Of a stretch of 64,000 nucleotides of DNA, positions 1 to 8,691 are shown piece after piece. The notes under the pieces were generated by a model. The model saw only the letters and a program-made list of their open reading frames with translations. It did not search any database and had not been told where the DNA came from. Made by a program: the position numbers and the translations under genes. The number at the start of each line of letters is the position of its first letter. The first letter of the stretch is position 1. Source of the DNA: Sphingomonadaceae bacterium (lineage in GTDB: Bacteria; Pseudomonadota; Alphaproteobacteria; Sphingomonadales; Sphingomonadaceae); assembly GCA_020850455.1 (NCBI GenBank), contig JADZEQ010000005.1:470873-534872 (forward strand), given 5' to 3'.

Positions 1-11
1 GAAAATGTTGG

Positions 12-39
12 AGGGCGTGGGGGGCAACCCCCGCGCCCT
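12..39 (-). terminator. Hairpin terminator after mtgA
   Basis: A 12-bp G+C-rich stem with one G-T wobble closes on a GCAA tetraloop, 12 bases beyond the mtgA stop codon. On the minus strand it is followed by a short T-containing stretch (CATTTTC). On the plus strand it is followed by CTTTCTC, so it could stop transcription in both directions. The T-tract is modest, so termination efficiency is uncertain. Confidence 0.55.
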
Positions 40-50
40 TTCTCTTTGAT

Positions 51-731
51 TCAGCGCAAGCAACTATCCAGTCCGTCGCGTTCGACGACCTGCATGCGTG
101 CGGAAATGCTGTTGCCATAGCGGCGGGTAAAGCCGCGCGGGGTGACGGCGCGCCGTTCCTTGGGCAGCGGCAGTACAGCGGCGATTCGCGCTGCCTCTTG
201 CCGGGTCAGGCGGCTGGCATCATGGTGGAAATAGCGCACCGCGCCTGCATTGGCACCATAGGTGCCGATACCGGTTTCTGCGACGTTTAAATAGACTTCC
301 ATGATGCGTTTTTTGCCCCAAATCCCCTCTATCAGCATGGTGAACCATGCTTCGGGCAATTTGCGCAGGGTGCGGCTGATCGCGCCGCTCCCTTGCCAGA
401 GGAAGACATTTTTTGCGACCTGCTGGCTGATAGTGGAACCCCCGCGCAAGCGCCCATTTCCGGCCATCGAACGCAAGAGCGCGGCCCCCATCGCCTCTGT
501 ATCAAAGCCGCGATGGCTACAAAATTTGGCATCCTCACCCGCGATGACTGCGCGCGCCATGTCCGGGTCCATATCTGACAGCGCCATCCAATCGCGCGTT
601 GCGCCGCGACTGTCGGTCAACATGGTGATCGTCGTCGGGGGTGGCACCAGCGCATAAATCAGCACCCAAGCCAGCGACAGCCCAACGAACCAGAGCAAAG
701 AGAGGAGGATGATGCGGAAAAAACGGCGCAC
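51..731 (-). CDS. mtgA: Monofunctional peptidoglycan glycosyltransferase MtgA
   Basis: This enzyme polymerises lipid II into glycan strands at the periplasmic face of the inner membrane. It has 226 residues, the usual size for the monofunctional GT51 family, with no transpeptidase domain. Residues about 7-29 form a single membrane anchor. The GT51 signatures are present: AGEDAKFCSHRGFD with catalytic Glu66, GGSTISQQ near residues 97-104, and the KKRIMEVYLN motif. The gene starts 5 bases after the rpoH stop codon, so it is probably the last gene of a rluD-rpoH-mtgA transcript. Identification is firm. The functional link with the heat-shock sigma gene is only positional. Confidence 0.93.
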   Translation of the reverse strand: MRRFFRIILLSLLWFVGLSLAWVLIYALVPPPTTITMLTDSRGATRDWMALSDMDPDMARAVIAGEDAKFCSHRGFDTEAMGAALLRSMAGNGRLRGGSTISQQVAKNVFLWQGSGAISRTLRKLPEAWFTMLIEGIWGKKRIMEVYLNVAETGIGTYGANAGAVRYFHHDASRLTRQEAARIAAVLPLPKERRAVTPRGFTRRYGNSISARMQVVERDGLDSCLR

Positions 732-736
732 GAGGG

Positions 737-1666
737 CTAGGGTGCGGGCAACAAGCGCCGTTCACCGGCAATCAGCAAAATCGCCTTTTGCAATTTTTCA
801 AAGGCGCGCACCTCTATCTGGCGGATGCGCTCGCGCGACACACCATAAATGATGCTGAGGTCTTCGAGCGTCTTGGGCTCATCAATCAAGCGACGCTGGG
901 TCAAAATGTCGCGTTCCCGGTCATTTAGCCGTGCCATTGCTTCGGCAAGCAGGGCGGCGCGGACATCGCGTTCCTCCGCCTCGGCGATGCGTTCGTCTTG
1001 CAATGCACCGTCATCTTCGAGCAAATCCTGCCACTGTGCATCGCCATCTTCGCGCATCGGTGCGTTGAGCGACGTATCACCGCCCAGCGCCATGCGCCGG
1101 TTCATCGAAATCACATCCTCTTCGCTCACCGACAGGTCGGTGGCGATGCGTTCGACATGTTCGGGCAGCAAATCGCCTTCTTCAAACGCTGCGAGGTTAT
1201 TTTTCATCCGGCGCAGGTTGAAAAACAGCTTTTTCTGCGCGGCGGTGGTCCCCAGTTTGACGAGGCTCCAGCTACGCAGAATAAATTCCTGCATCGACGC
1301 GCGAATCCACCACATGGCATAGGTGGCGAGACGGAAACCGCGATCAGGGTCAAATTTCTTCACCCCCTGCATCAGGCCAATATTCCCCTCAGCAATTAGT
1401 TCGCTGACCGGCAGGCCATAGCCGCGATAGCCCATGGCGATTTTGGCGACGAGGCGCAGGTGCGACGTCACCAATGCAGCGGCGGCGTCCTGATCCTGAT
1501 GTTCCTGATAACGTTTGGCGAGCATATATTCCTCCTCCGGTGTCAGGAGAGGGAATTTGCGGATTTCCGCTAGATAACGGTTAAGCCCCGCCTCCCCGCC
1601 GAGCGCGGGCATCACCGTGGGAACATTGCCTTCACTATGGCTGCCCTTTGGCATGATGCGATCCAT
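737..1666 (-). CDS. rpoH: RNA polymerase heat-shock sigma factor RpoH (sigma-32)
   Basis: This is an alternative sigma factor that directs RNA polymerase to heat-shock promoters. The 309-residue protein has region 1.2/2 sequence (NRYLAEIRKFPLLTPEEE, then LVAKIAMGYRGYGLP) and the core-binding AYMWWIRASMQEFI-type block. The diagnostic RpoH box is present as QKKLFFNLRR. The C-terminal region 4 helix-turn-helix (YGVSRERIRQIE) binds the -35 element. The chosen ATG at 1666 has AAAGGAT just upstream; a second ATG lies four codons in. It sits 27 bases downstream of rluD and 5 bases before mtgA. Alphaproteobacteria often carry more than one rpoH, so this may be one of several paralogues. Confidence 0.95.
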   Translation of the reverse strand: MDRIMPKGSHSEGNVPTVMPALGGEAGLNRYLAEIRKFPLLTPEEEYMLAKRYQEHQDQDAAAALVTSHLRLVAKIAMGYRGYGLPVSELIAEGNIGLMQGVKKFDPDRGFRLATYAMWWIRASMQEFILRSWSLVKLGTTAAQKKLFFNLRRMKNNLAAFEEGDLLPEHVERIATDLSVSEEDVISMNRRMALGGDTSLNAPMREDGDAQWQDLLEDDGALQDERIAEAEERDVRAALLAEAMARLNDRERDILTQRRLIDEPKTLEDLSIIYGVSRERIRQIEVRAFEKLQKAILLIAGERRLLPAP

Positions 1667-1693
1667 ATCCTTTGTTGGGGGGGGAGGGCGTTA

Positions 1694-2644
1694 CTATATC
1701 GCCAGTGCGGTGAATAATTGCTGCATATCGTCGGGGCAATCGCTGTCAAAGGCAAGCTTTTTACCGCTAATGGGGTGCATAAACCCCAAATGGCGGGCGT
1801 GCAATGCCTGACGGTGAAAGCCCATGGCGCGCAACCGGGCGCTATGTGGCCCCTGACGGCCATAGAGCGGGTCGCCGAGCAGGGGATGGCCGCGGTGCGC
1901 CATATGGACGCGCACTTGGTGGGTGCGCCCGGTTTCCAGTCGGCATTCGACCATCGCAGCCCGGTCGAGCCGTTGGAGCATGCGAAAATGAGTGATCGCC
2001 AATTTGCCGCTGCCTGTGGCGGCAACAGTAATTTTCTGACGATTTTGCGGCGATCGGGCGAGCCATGTTTCAACCCGTCCAGCGGGCGGCACCGGAACAC
2101 CCGCAACAATCGCGTGGTAGATGCGGTCAATGCTGTGCTGCGCGAATTGCTGCGCCAATCCAATATGTGCCGCATCATTTTTGGCAGCGACGATGAGGCC
2201 AGATGTATCCTTGTCGATGCGATGGACGATGCCGGGGCGCGCGACCCCGCCGATTCCCGACAATTGGCCCGCGCAATGGTGGAGCAGCGCATTGACCAAA
2301 GTGCCATCGCCATGACCATTGGCTGGATGAACGACGAGGCCTGCGGGCTTGTTGACGACGACCAGCGCATCATCTTCATAGCAAATGTCGAGTGCGATTG
2401 CCTGTGGCTGCGCGGCGGCATCGACGGGCGGGGGGAGGGTGATGGTCAGCACCATCGTTCCTTCCATCTTGGCCGATGCATTGGGCAGGGGCAGGCCATC
2501 TTCACGGCGGATGGCGCCGTTGGCAATCAGCGACTTCACCCGTTCACGCGATAAATCACCCACCGCATCGGTCAACGCGCGGTCAAAACGCTGGCCGCGA
2601 TGACCATCGTCGATAATAACGGTGCGTATATGGTCATCCCCCAT
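1694..2644 (-). CDS. rluD: RluA/RluD-family 23S rRNA pseudouridine synthase
   Basis: This enzyme isomerises specific uridines in 23S rRNA to pseudouridine. The 316-residue protein begins with an S4-like RNA-binding region (GQRFDRALTDAVGDLSRERVKSLIANGAI). The catalytic domain follows, with the family motif HRIDKDTSGL containing the catalytic Asp, and the downstream RTHQVRVHMAHRGHPLLGDP motif. Length and domain order match RluD rather than RluA or RluC, but substrate positions cannot be proved from sequence. It is the first gene of the rluD-rpoH-mtgA group and is divergent from chpT, separated by about 107 bases. Confidence 0.88.
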   Translation of the reverse strand: MGDDHIRTVIIDDGHRGQRFDRALTDAVGDLSRERVKSLIANGAIRREDGLPLPNASAKMEGTMVLTITLPPPVDAAAQPQAIALDICYEDDALVVVNKPAGLVVHPANGHGDGTLVNALLHHCAGQLSGIGGVARPGIVHRIDKDTSGLIVAAKNDAAHIGLAQQFAQHSIDRIYHAIVAGVPVPPAGRVETWLARSPQNRQKITVAATGSGKLAITHFRMLQRLDRAAMVECRLETGRTHQVRVHMAHRGHPLLGDPLYGRQGPHSARLRAMGFHRQALHARHLGFMHPISGKKLAFDSDCPDDMQQLFTALAI

Positions 2645-2751
2645 TGTCCCACCAACATGGGAGGGCGCGGGCGCGGTTCAAGGGGGTGGCTTGCCAGCTT
2701 CGCCCGTGCCCCCTATCGCGCCATGCGGGTTTGACCAAAATGGGGGTGGCG

Positions 2752-3390
2752 ATGGCCGATGACAGCGTCGATTTTGCGAGCATGCTGGTTTCGCGGCTAT
2801 GTCATGATTTATTGAGCCCGGTGGGCAGTTTCGGCAACGGACTGGAATTGCTGGCCGACGAAAATGACCCGGATATGCGGGATAATGTCATCGCGCTGCT
2901 CAACGCGTCGGCGCTGAGTGCGATCAACAAACTCAAATATTTCCGCATGGCATTTGGTTCGGCGGGTGGATATGGCGACAGCCTGTCGCCCGACGATTTG
3001 GATGAAGCGCTAGGCGGTCTGGTGCCGCCCGGCCGCGACACGACTATCGAATGGATTTCGCCGCGTGAAGCGCTGCCCAAGGGGCCAGCGCGCCTCCTTC
3101 TCCTCCTCGGGATGACGATTGTAGAGGCGCTGCTGCGCGGCGGGACGATCAGCGTCGCGGTTGAACGACGCGGTGAAGGGATTGAACTGGCGCTGCGCGG
3201 CGCGGGGCCGCGCGTCATCATTGATGAACAGCTGGTCACCGCCTTTGCTACCGCGCCGGCAGAACCCAGCCCCAAGACGATCACCGTCGCGCTGGCACAC
3301 CGGATAGCTGCGGCGAGCGGCGGGGCGATCATGCTTTCACGCCCGGCAGAGGGCGAAATTGTGGTTGGTGCGGTGTTGCCAAGAATCTAA
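2752..3390 (+). CDS. chpT: Histidine phosphotransferase ChpT
   Basis: ChpT relays phosphate from the hybrid kinase CckA to the response regulators CtrA and CpdR, which control the alphaproteobacterial cell cycle and often motility. The 212-residue protein contains LVSRLCHDLLSPVGSFGNG, where His18 is the expected phosphate carrier. This is followed by a degenerate HATPase-like C-terminal half typical of the family. I chose the ATG at 2752 because residue spacing to His18 fits the family; an ATG at 2740 is an alternative, and upstream in-frame sequence is low quality. The gene lies 76 bases upstream of cheA on the same strand, which puts cell-cycle and chemotaxis control side by side. Confidence 0.88.
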   Translation: MADDSVDFASMLVSRLCHDLLSPVGSFGNGLELLADENDPDMRDNVIALLNASALSAINKLKYFRMAFGSAGGYGDSLSPDDLDEALGGLVPPGRDTTIEWISPREALPKGPARLLLLLGMTIVEALLRGGTISVAVERRGEGIELALRGAGPRVIIDEQLVTAFATAPAEPSPKTITVALAHRIAAASGGAIMLSRPAEGEIVVGAVLPRI

Positions 3391-3403
3391 CAAATAGCTT
3401 GTC

Positions 3404-3418
3404 CTAACCCGATTTTAA
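3404..3418 (+). promoter_or_regulatory. CtrA-like box upstream of cheA
   Basis: The sequence CTAA-CCCGATT-TTAA matches the CtrA consensus TTAA-N7-TTAA at seven of eight fixed positions, and the right half extends to TTAACCAT. It lies between the chpT stop and the cheA start, about 50 bases before cheA. CtrA control of motility and chemotaxis genes is well established in alphaproteobacteria. Binding at this site is an inference from the motif. Confidence 0.5.
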
Positions 3419-3466
3419 CCATGACCCCTGCATGGGGAAGGCTGCATAATTAGCCGGGCCTTATCC

Positions 3467-5782
3467 ATGGAAGAATTGCTGCGCGAATTTGTTGGCGAAT
3501 CGCTCGATATGATCGAGGTGGTGGCAGGCGACCTCGTCGCTTGGGAGGCTGACCCGCACGACAAGCAACGGCTCGACGCGATTTTCCGCACGGTCCATAC
3601 GATTAAGGGCAGCAGTAGCTTCTTTGACCTGCCGCGCGTTACCGCATTGGCGCACGCCGCCGAAGAATTGCTCGATGCCCTGCGTTCGGGCCATTTGGCC
3701 GCCGACGGTGCGGTGGTGGCGAGCGTGCTCGCTGGGTTTGATGGCATCCGCCAGATCATCGGCTCATTGGCGCAGCATGGGGTCGAACCGGCGGGGGAAG
3801 ATGGCGGATTGATCGCCCGCTTGGCAGATACGCTGCACCAGCGCGCAATAGCTGCACCCCAACCGGTATCGACCAGCGAAAGTGCCGAAGCGCCGCGCGC
3901 ATCCGAACAATCGGTGGTGCCGCCCGAATGGCGTTCGGTGCGCGTGCCGCTGACATTGTTAGACGAAGTGATGAGCGGGGTTTCCGACCTCGTCCTCGCA
4001 CGAAATGAATTTGCGGGCCAATTGCGTGGGCAGGGGTTTGAACCTGAAAGCATTGCCGCTTTTACGCGATTGTCGGGATTTCTTAGTGGAGTGCGTGCAT
4101 CGGTCAGCCTGATGCGCATGTCGCCGCTCAACCAGCTATTTTCACCGCTGCCGCGCCTTGTCCGCCAATTGGCTGATGAATTGGGCAAGCAGGTGCGCCT
4201 CGTCACCGACGGTGGAGAGGTGGAGATTGACCGCGAAGTGATGGAAAGCCTGCGTGACCCCATCGTTCATGCGCTGCGCAACGCCATTGACCATGGCATT
4301 GAACCCGAAGAAGTGCGCCGCGCGGCGGGCAAGCCGTTACAGGCGGTGCTGCGGATCAGCGGGCGGCAGGTCGGCAATCGCATCAAAATCGCGATTGAGG
4401 ATGATGGCGCCGGGCTCGCCGAGGCGCGGCTGATGGAAAAAGCTATTGCATCGGGGCATTTGACAGCAGAGCGTGCGGCAAAACTGTCCTCCGCCCAAAT
4501 TGCGGCCTTGGTGTTTTTGCCCGGCCTGTCGACCGCCAAGGCGGTGTCTGACATTTCAGGGCGCGGCGTTGGCATGGATGTGGTCAAGGCCAATATCGAG
4601 CGACTGGGCGGCGGCGTACGGGTCGATAATCGTCCCGGTCGCGGGGTCACGCTCACCATCGATGTGCCGATGACACTGACCATCATTTCCGCGCTGGCGG
4701 TGCCGATTGCGGGGCAGGAGTTTGCCATCCCGCGCAGCGCGATTGCCGAAGTTCTGCTGTCGAGCAACGAATCGGTCGAATGTCTGCAATCGGGCGGGGT
4801 GGCGTTGGCGCGGGTGCGCGGCAATTTGCTGCCGCGTTGCGTGCTCGAAAATCATCTGGGCTTGCCGGTGGAGATGGTGGAAGAACGATCGATCGTGCTC
4901 TGCCGCCTCGCCAATGGACGCACGCTGGCGCTCGACGTGCCGGATGTGCGCGATCAGGAAGAATTGGTCATTAAGCCGCTGCCACCTTTGCTACGCCAAT
5001 GCGGTACCTACAACGGCTTTTCCTTGCCCGACAACGGCCAGCCGATGCTCGTCATCGACGTGGATGGTATAGCCAGCCACATCGTGGCCGCTGCGGACGG
5101 CGGCTTGTTTGAGGATGTGCAACAGACAGACGACAGCATCGCATCGCAGGATGAAGACCGCTGGCTGTGCTTTGTGCCATTGGGCATCGCGACGCAGGCG
5201 GCGCTCCCCATGCATGCGGTGCAGCGGATTGTCGATGTACCGGTGGGGGCAATCAGCCGCGCAGGGTCTGGCTTTGTCGCCACCATCGATGGCGAATTGC
5301 TGCGCATCGTCGGCCCGGCGGTCGCGTTGCCGGATGCCGGGGCGCTGCGTATGGTGCGCATCACCCATGGTGGCATGTCGATGCTGCTCGCAGTGGCGGA
5401 GGTTACCAGCCTCGCCCGGCTCGATGTCCAATTGTCCGATTCGCATGATGCCCGCGTTTTGGGGGTCGCTATGCACGATGCGACTGTTATCGAAATGTGG
5501 GACGTGGCGACCTTATTCCCCGAAATTGCCGATCAGCGCACCATCTGGATTGTTGATGGCGATGCAGGCGGGTGGGCGCAGCAAGTTGTCCAGCCCGCGC
5601 TCGAACGTGCCGGATACCGCGTTCGCCATGCCGCCACCCGTGCAGCGGTGACAGATACGGGCACGCCCATTTTGTGCATCAATGGGGATGATGGTCATGC
5701 CCGGCTCAACGATGGCGACGGCCATGGGTTGATGCAGTTTATCCATGAATTGCCGCAATTATTGGCGACAGGAGCAGCGTGA
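3467..5782 (+). CDS. cheA: Chemotaxis histidine kinase CheA with extra C-terminal domains
   Basis: CheA autophosphorylates in response to chemoreceptor signals and passes phosphate to CheY and CheB. The 771-residue protein has an N-terminal Hpt domain (HTIKGSSSF, phosphorylated His44), a dimerisation region around 155-240, and an HATPase domain. The HATPase shows the N box (HALRNAIDHG, about 268-277), DDGAGL (312-317) and GRGVGMDVV (365-373). A CheW-like coupling domain covers about 400-540 and a second, divergent one about 563-690. The last 80 residues (691-771) look like a shortened receiver domain with VDGDA at its start but no recognisable phosphoacceptor Asp-Lys pair. I see no separate CheY-binding P2 domain. 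It overlaps cheW by 4 bases. Confidence 0.93.
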   Translation: MEELLREFVGESLDMIEVVAGDLVAWEADPHDKQRLDAIFRTVHTIKGSSSFFDLPRVTALAHAAEELLDALRSGHLAADGAVVASVLAGFDGIRQIIGSLAQHGVEPAGEDGGLIARLADTLHQRAIAAPQPVSTSESAEAPRASEQSVVPPEWRSVRVPLTLLDEVMSGVSDLVLARNEFAGQLRGQGFEPESIAAFTRLSGFLSGVRASVSLMRMSPLNQLFSPLPRLVRQLADELGKQVRLVTDGGEVEIDREVMESLRDPIVHALRNAIDHGIEPEEVRRAAGKPLQAVLRISGRQVGNRIKIAIEDDGAGLAEARLMEKAIASGHLTAERAAKLSSAQIAALVFLPGLSTAKAVSDISGRGVGMDVVKANIERLGGGVRVDNRPGRGVTLTIDVPMTLTIISALAVPIAGQEFAIPRSAIAEVLLSSNESVECLQSGGVALARVRGNLLPRCVLENHLGLPVEMVEERSIVLCRLANGRTLALDVPDVRDQEELVIKPLPPLLRQCGTYNGFSLPDNGQPMLVIDVDGIASHIVAAADGGLFEDVQQTDDSIASQDEDRWLCFVPLGIATQAALPMHAVQRIVDVPVGAISRAGSGFVATIDGELLRIVGPAVALPDAGALRMVRITHGGMSMLLAVAEVTSLARLDVQLSDSHDARVLGVAMHDATVIEMWDVATLFPEIADQRTIWIVDGDAGGWAQQVVQPALERAGYRVRHAATRAAVTDTGTPILCINGDDGHARLNDGDGHGLMQFIHELPQLLATGAA

Positions 5783-6225
5783 TGGATGATGAACTTTACC
5801 TGATCGCCCGCGTGGCCAGCCAATGGCTCGCGTTACCCGCTGTCAGTGTGGAGGCGGTGGTTGCGGTGCGTGACGTTGTCCCCGCGCCGCTGGCACCCGC
5901 ATCTGTGCGCGGGCTGGTCGCCATCCGTTCGCGATTATTGACGCTGATCGATACGGCGCTGGTCGCGGGGGAGCAGTCATTTGGCGATTCAGCGCCGCTG
6001 ATGGCCATCGTCGCCATCGACGGTCATGGATACGGCCTTGCGCTTGACGAGGTGGAGGATGTGGTTGCGCTCCCCATGACCGAGGTGCCGGCGCGGCTCG
6101 GCAGCGGTTGGCAGGCGCTCGCCAGTGGGGTTGCCGATCATCAGGACGGGCGGGCGCTGCTCCGGCTCGACCCGGCGGATGTTATCGCCGTTCTCAACAG
6201 TCGCGCGCTGGATGCCGCAGCTTAA
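5779..6225 (+). CDS. cheW: Chemotaxis coupling protein CheW
   Basis: CheW bridges chemoreceptors and the CheA kinase on the cytoplasmic side of the membrane. The 148-residue protein is a single CheW domain, with the typical sequence VPAPLAPASVRGLVAIRSR followed by LTLIDT, and a later YGLALDEVEDVV segment. The ATG overlaps the cheA stop in an ATGA arrangement, which indicates translational coupling. No chemoreceptor gene lies nearby, so the receptors it serves must be encoded elsewhere. Confidence 0.9.
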   Translation: MMDDELYLIARVASQWLALPAVSVEAVVAVRDVVPAPLAPASVRGLVAIRSRLLTLIDTALVAGEQSFGDSAPLMAIVAIDGHGYGLALDEVEDVVALPMTEVPARLGSGWQALASGVADHQDGRALLRLDPADVIAVLNSRALDAAA

Positions 6226-6286
6226 CCGATAATCCATAATTGGCAGCTATTTCAGGATGCATAGCCAATCCAACGGGGTCAATTTC

Positions 6287-6652
6287 ATGACACATTGTCT
6301 GATCGTCGATGACAGCAAGGTAATTCGCAAAGTGGCCCGCCATATCATGGAAGGGCTGGGGCTGTCGGTCGACGAAGCCGAAGACGGCGCCGAGGCATTG
6401 AAAGCGTGCAAGTCCGGGCCTGTCGACCTTGTACTGCTTGACTGGAATATGCCGGTGATGAGCGGGATGGAATTTTTGACCGCGCTCAACGAAACCGAGG
6501 TTCCGCAGCGTCCCAAGGTGATGTTCTGCACCACCGAAAATGGCACCGCACACATCCGTGCCGCCATCGACAATGGCGCCGACGAATATGTTATGAAACC
6601 CTTTGACCGCGACACGCTGGAACGCAAACTGCAACTAATCGGTCTGGTCTAA
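6287..6652 (+). CDS. cheY: CheY-type response regulator
   Basis: This is a single-domain response regulator of 121 residues that receives phosphate from CheA and would act at the flagellar motor or as a phosphate sink. The acidic pair Asp8-Asp9 (LIVDDSK), phosphoacceptor Asp52 (LLDWNMPVMSG) and the conserved Lys in VMKPFD are all present. I chose the ATG at 6287 because the protein then starts immediately before the first beta strand. An in-frame ATG at 6257 has only a poorly spaced AGG in front. It sits between cheW and cheB. Whether it drives the motor or is an auxiliary CheY cannot be decided here. Confidence 0.9.
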   Translation: MTHCLIVDDSKVIRKVARHIMEGLGLSVDEAEDGAEALKACKSGPVDLVLLDWNMPVMSGMEFLTALNETEVPQRPKVMFCTTENGTAHIRAAIDNGADEYVMKPFDRDTLERKLQLIGLV

Positions 6653-6657
6653 GCCCG

Positions 6658-7770
6658 GTGCCACCCCGGAGCGCCCACAAGTTGCGAAGCGCCGAACCGG
6701 ACGCATCGCAACCAGCCCCGCTGCCCCAGACCAGCGTGCTGATCGTCGACGACAGCATTGTTGCGCGGTCGATCCTTGAACGCATTATTGACCAAAGTCT
6801 TCATTTCAATGTCGTTGGTTCGGTGCCTAGCGCAGCGGATGCGCTCGACATGTTGGCGCATATAAAGCCCGAAATTATCGTTCTCGACATTGAAATGCCG
6901 GGGATGAACGGTTTGGCCGCATTGCCACTCATTTTGCGCTCATCGCCCAAATCACGCGTCCTCATCCTCTCCGCCAGCGCGCAAGAGGGCGGGCCAGCAG
7001 CGCTCGAGGCCTTGGCGCGCGGCGCGGCAGACACATTGGTCAAGCCGGGCCGTGGTACGATTGCCGGCAATTTTTCCGATTTGCTGCTCGACCGGCTGCT
7101 GCAATTGGCGCTCATTGAGCGCGCACCGCCAGCATGCGCGGAGGTGGAGCAGATAGCGTCGCCGCCACCGCCGGTGGAACATAGGAGCGCCATTGCCGCC
7201 ATTGGTATTGGTGCATCAACCGGCGGCATCATGGCCATCAACGGCTTTTTCGGCGCATTGCCTGATACGATGACCAAGCCGATTTTCATTACCCAGCATT
7301 TGCCCGAAAGTTTCATCCCCTTTTTTGCCGAACAATTGCAACGACTGACCCATCGCGAAGTGGTGGTGGCGGCGGACGGCATGGCGGTGCGCGATGGACT
7401 GGTGGCGCTGGCGCCGGGTGACGGGCACATTCGTTTTGCCCACCGCGGGAAACAGATTTTCCTGCGGATCGACCGGAGCGCAGCGGCGTCTGGCGCGATG
7501 CCATCGGTTGATCCGATGATGGAGGCACTGGCGACCACCTATGGCAGCGCAGCGTGTGGCATAATGTTTTCGGGCATGGGTCGCGACGGGGTGGAGGGTG
7601 CGCGCCTGTTGCGCCGCACGGGCGGATTGATGCTCGCGCAAGATCCTGAATCCTGCGTCGTCTGGGGTATGCCCGGCGCTGTCGCAGATGCAGGCTTGGC
7701 CCATGCCATCCAAAATCCGATGGCCATTGCGGCGACAATTACCCGTCTTGCCGAAGGAGCGCTGCTGTGA
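6658..7770 (+). CDS. cheB: Chemoreceptor glutamate methylesterase CheB
   Basis: CheB removes methyl groups from chemoreceptors for sensory adaptation. The 370-residue protein has a receiver domain (LIVDDSIVAR; phosphoacceptor Asp77 in VLDIEMPGMNG), a linker, and a methylesterase domain. The esterase carries the GASTGG nucleophile-Ser motif, the TQHLPESF His motif and SGMGRDG with the third catalytic residue. The start is GTG at 6658, only 5 bases after the cheY stop. A proline- and glutamine-rich stretch precedes the receiver, so the true start could be slightly downstream. It overlaps cheR by 4 bases. Confidence 0.92.
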   Translation: MPPRSAHKLRSAEPDASQPAPLPQTSVLIVDDSIVARSILERIIDQSLHFNVVGSVPSAADALDMLAHIKPEIIVLDIEMPGMNGLAALPLILRSSPKSRVLILSASAQEGGPAALEALARGAADTLVKPGRGTIAGNFSDLLLDRLLQLALIERAPPACAEVEQIASPPPPVEHRSAIAAIGIGASTGGIMAINGFFGALPDTMTKPIFITQHLPESFIPFFAEQLQRLTHREVVVAADGMAVRDGLVALAPGDGHIRFAHRGKQIFLRIDRSAAASGAMPSVDPMMEALATTYGSAACGIMFSGMGRDGVEGARLLRRTGGLMLAQDPESCVVWGMPGAVADAGLAHAIQNPMAIAATITRLAEGALL

Positions 7771-8627
7771 GCGCGCCGCAAATGCCGGGTGTTGGCGCGC
7801 CTGAACGTATCCTTGCCGCGCTGCTAGAGGCAAAGGCGGGTCATGCGATGACGCAAGAACGTATGTGGCGGATTGAAACCGCGCTGCAGCCGGTTTTGCG
7901 CCAGCGTAATCTGCCGACGCTCGAAGCTTTGGTCGTCGCACTTGCGTCGGATGATGACCGCGTGCTGCTCGACACGGTGGTTGAGGCGCTGATCAACCAT
8001 GAGACATATTTCTTCCGTGATTTCGAACTATTCTGCGATATCGAACGGGTGGCGCTGCGCCATTTGCGTGAGCAGCGGATGCTCAACCGGCGGCTCAACA
8101 TATGGTCGTTGGGGTGCAGCACCGGGCAGGAGCCATATTCGCTGGCGATGCAAATTGCCGATAATCCAGACATCTGGACCGGCTGGAATATACAGATTGT
8201 CGCCACCGATATTTCGTCTGCCGTTATCCAGACCGCGCGGCAGGGCCGCTATTCGCAGTTTGAGGTGCAGCGCGGTCTGCCCGCGCGTCAGATGCTCCAT
8301 TGGTTCAAGCAAGAAGGTGATAGTTGGCAGGTCGATCGGCGCATCCGCGATATGGTGCGTTTCCAAACCCATAATATTTTGACCGATCCGCTGCCTGTCG
8401 GGCCGTTTGACATGATATTGTGCCGCAACGTCCTCTTTTACCTCACGGCCGGCAACCGTATGTCGGCGCTCGGGCGCATTGCGGGTGCCTTGTCGCGCGA
8501 CGGGCTGTTTATGCTGGGTGCATTTGAAACCGTTCTGGGTCAGGGGCAATTATTCCACGCCGATACGCAGCTAAAGGGTTTCTACCGGCCGGGTAATGGC
8601 GCCATCCGTCCGCGCAACGCAGCATAG
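7767..8627 (+). CDS. cheR: Chemoreceptor methyltransferase CheR
   Basis: CheR uses S-adenosylmethionine to methylate glutamates on chemoreceptors and so opposes CheB. The 286-residue protein has the N-terminal helical domain with INHETYFFRD and the SAM-binding loop LGCSTGQEPYSLAM. It also has the downstream VATDISSAVIQTAR and ILCRNVLFYL motifs. It starts at GTG 7767, overlapping the cheB stop. It is the last gene of the che cluster; no flagellar or receptor genes follow. Confidence 0.92.
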   Translation: MSAPQMPGVGAPERILAALLEAKAGHAMTQERMWRIETALQPVLRQRNLPTLEALVVALASDDDRVLLDTVVEALINHETYFFRDFELFCDIERVALRHLREQRMLNRRLNIWSLGCSTGQEPYSLAMQIADNPDIWTGWNIQIVATDISSAVIQTARQGRYSQFEVQRGLPARQMLHWFKQEGDSWQVDRRIRDMVRFQTHNILTDPLPVGPFDMILCRNVLFYLTAGNRMSALGRIAGALSRDGLFMLGAFETVLGQGQLFHADTQLKGFYRPGNGAIRPRNAA

Positions 8628-8691
8628 CTTGCCAGCGCGCGGTCGCGGTGGCATGCACAAGTGCAAGGTATGAAGCATAGGGAATGGGCCA

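Noticed and set aside
6222-6237. CtrA site in front of cheY
   Set aside because: Only a half site (TTAACC) is present, and it overlaps the cheW stop; the second half does not match.
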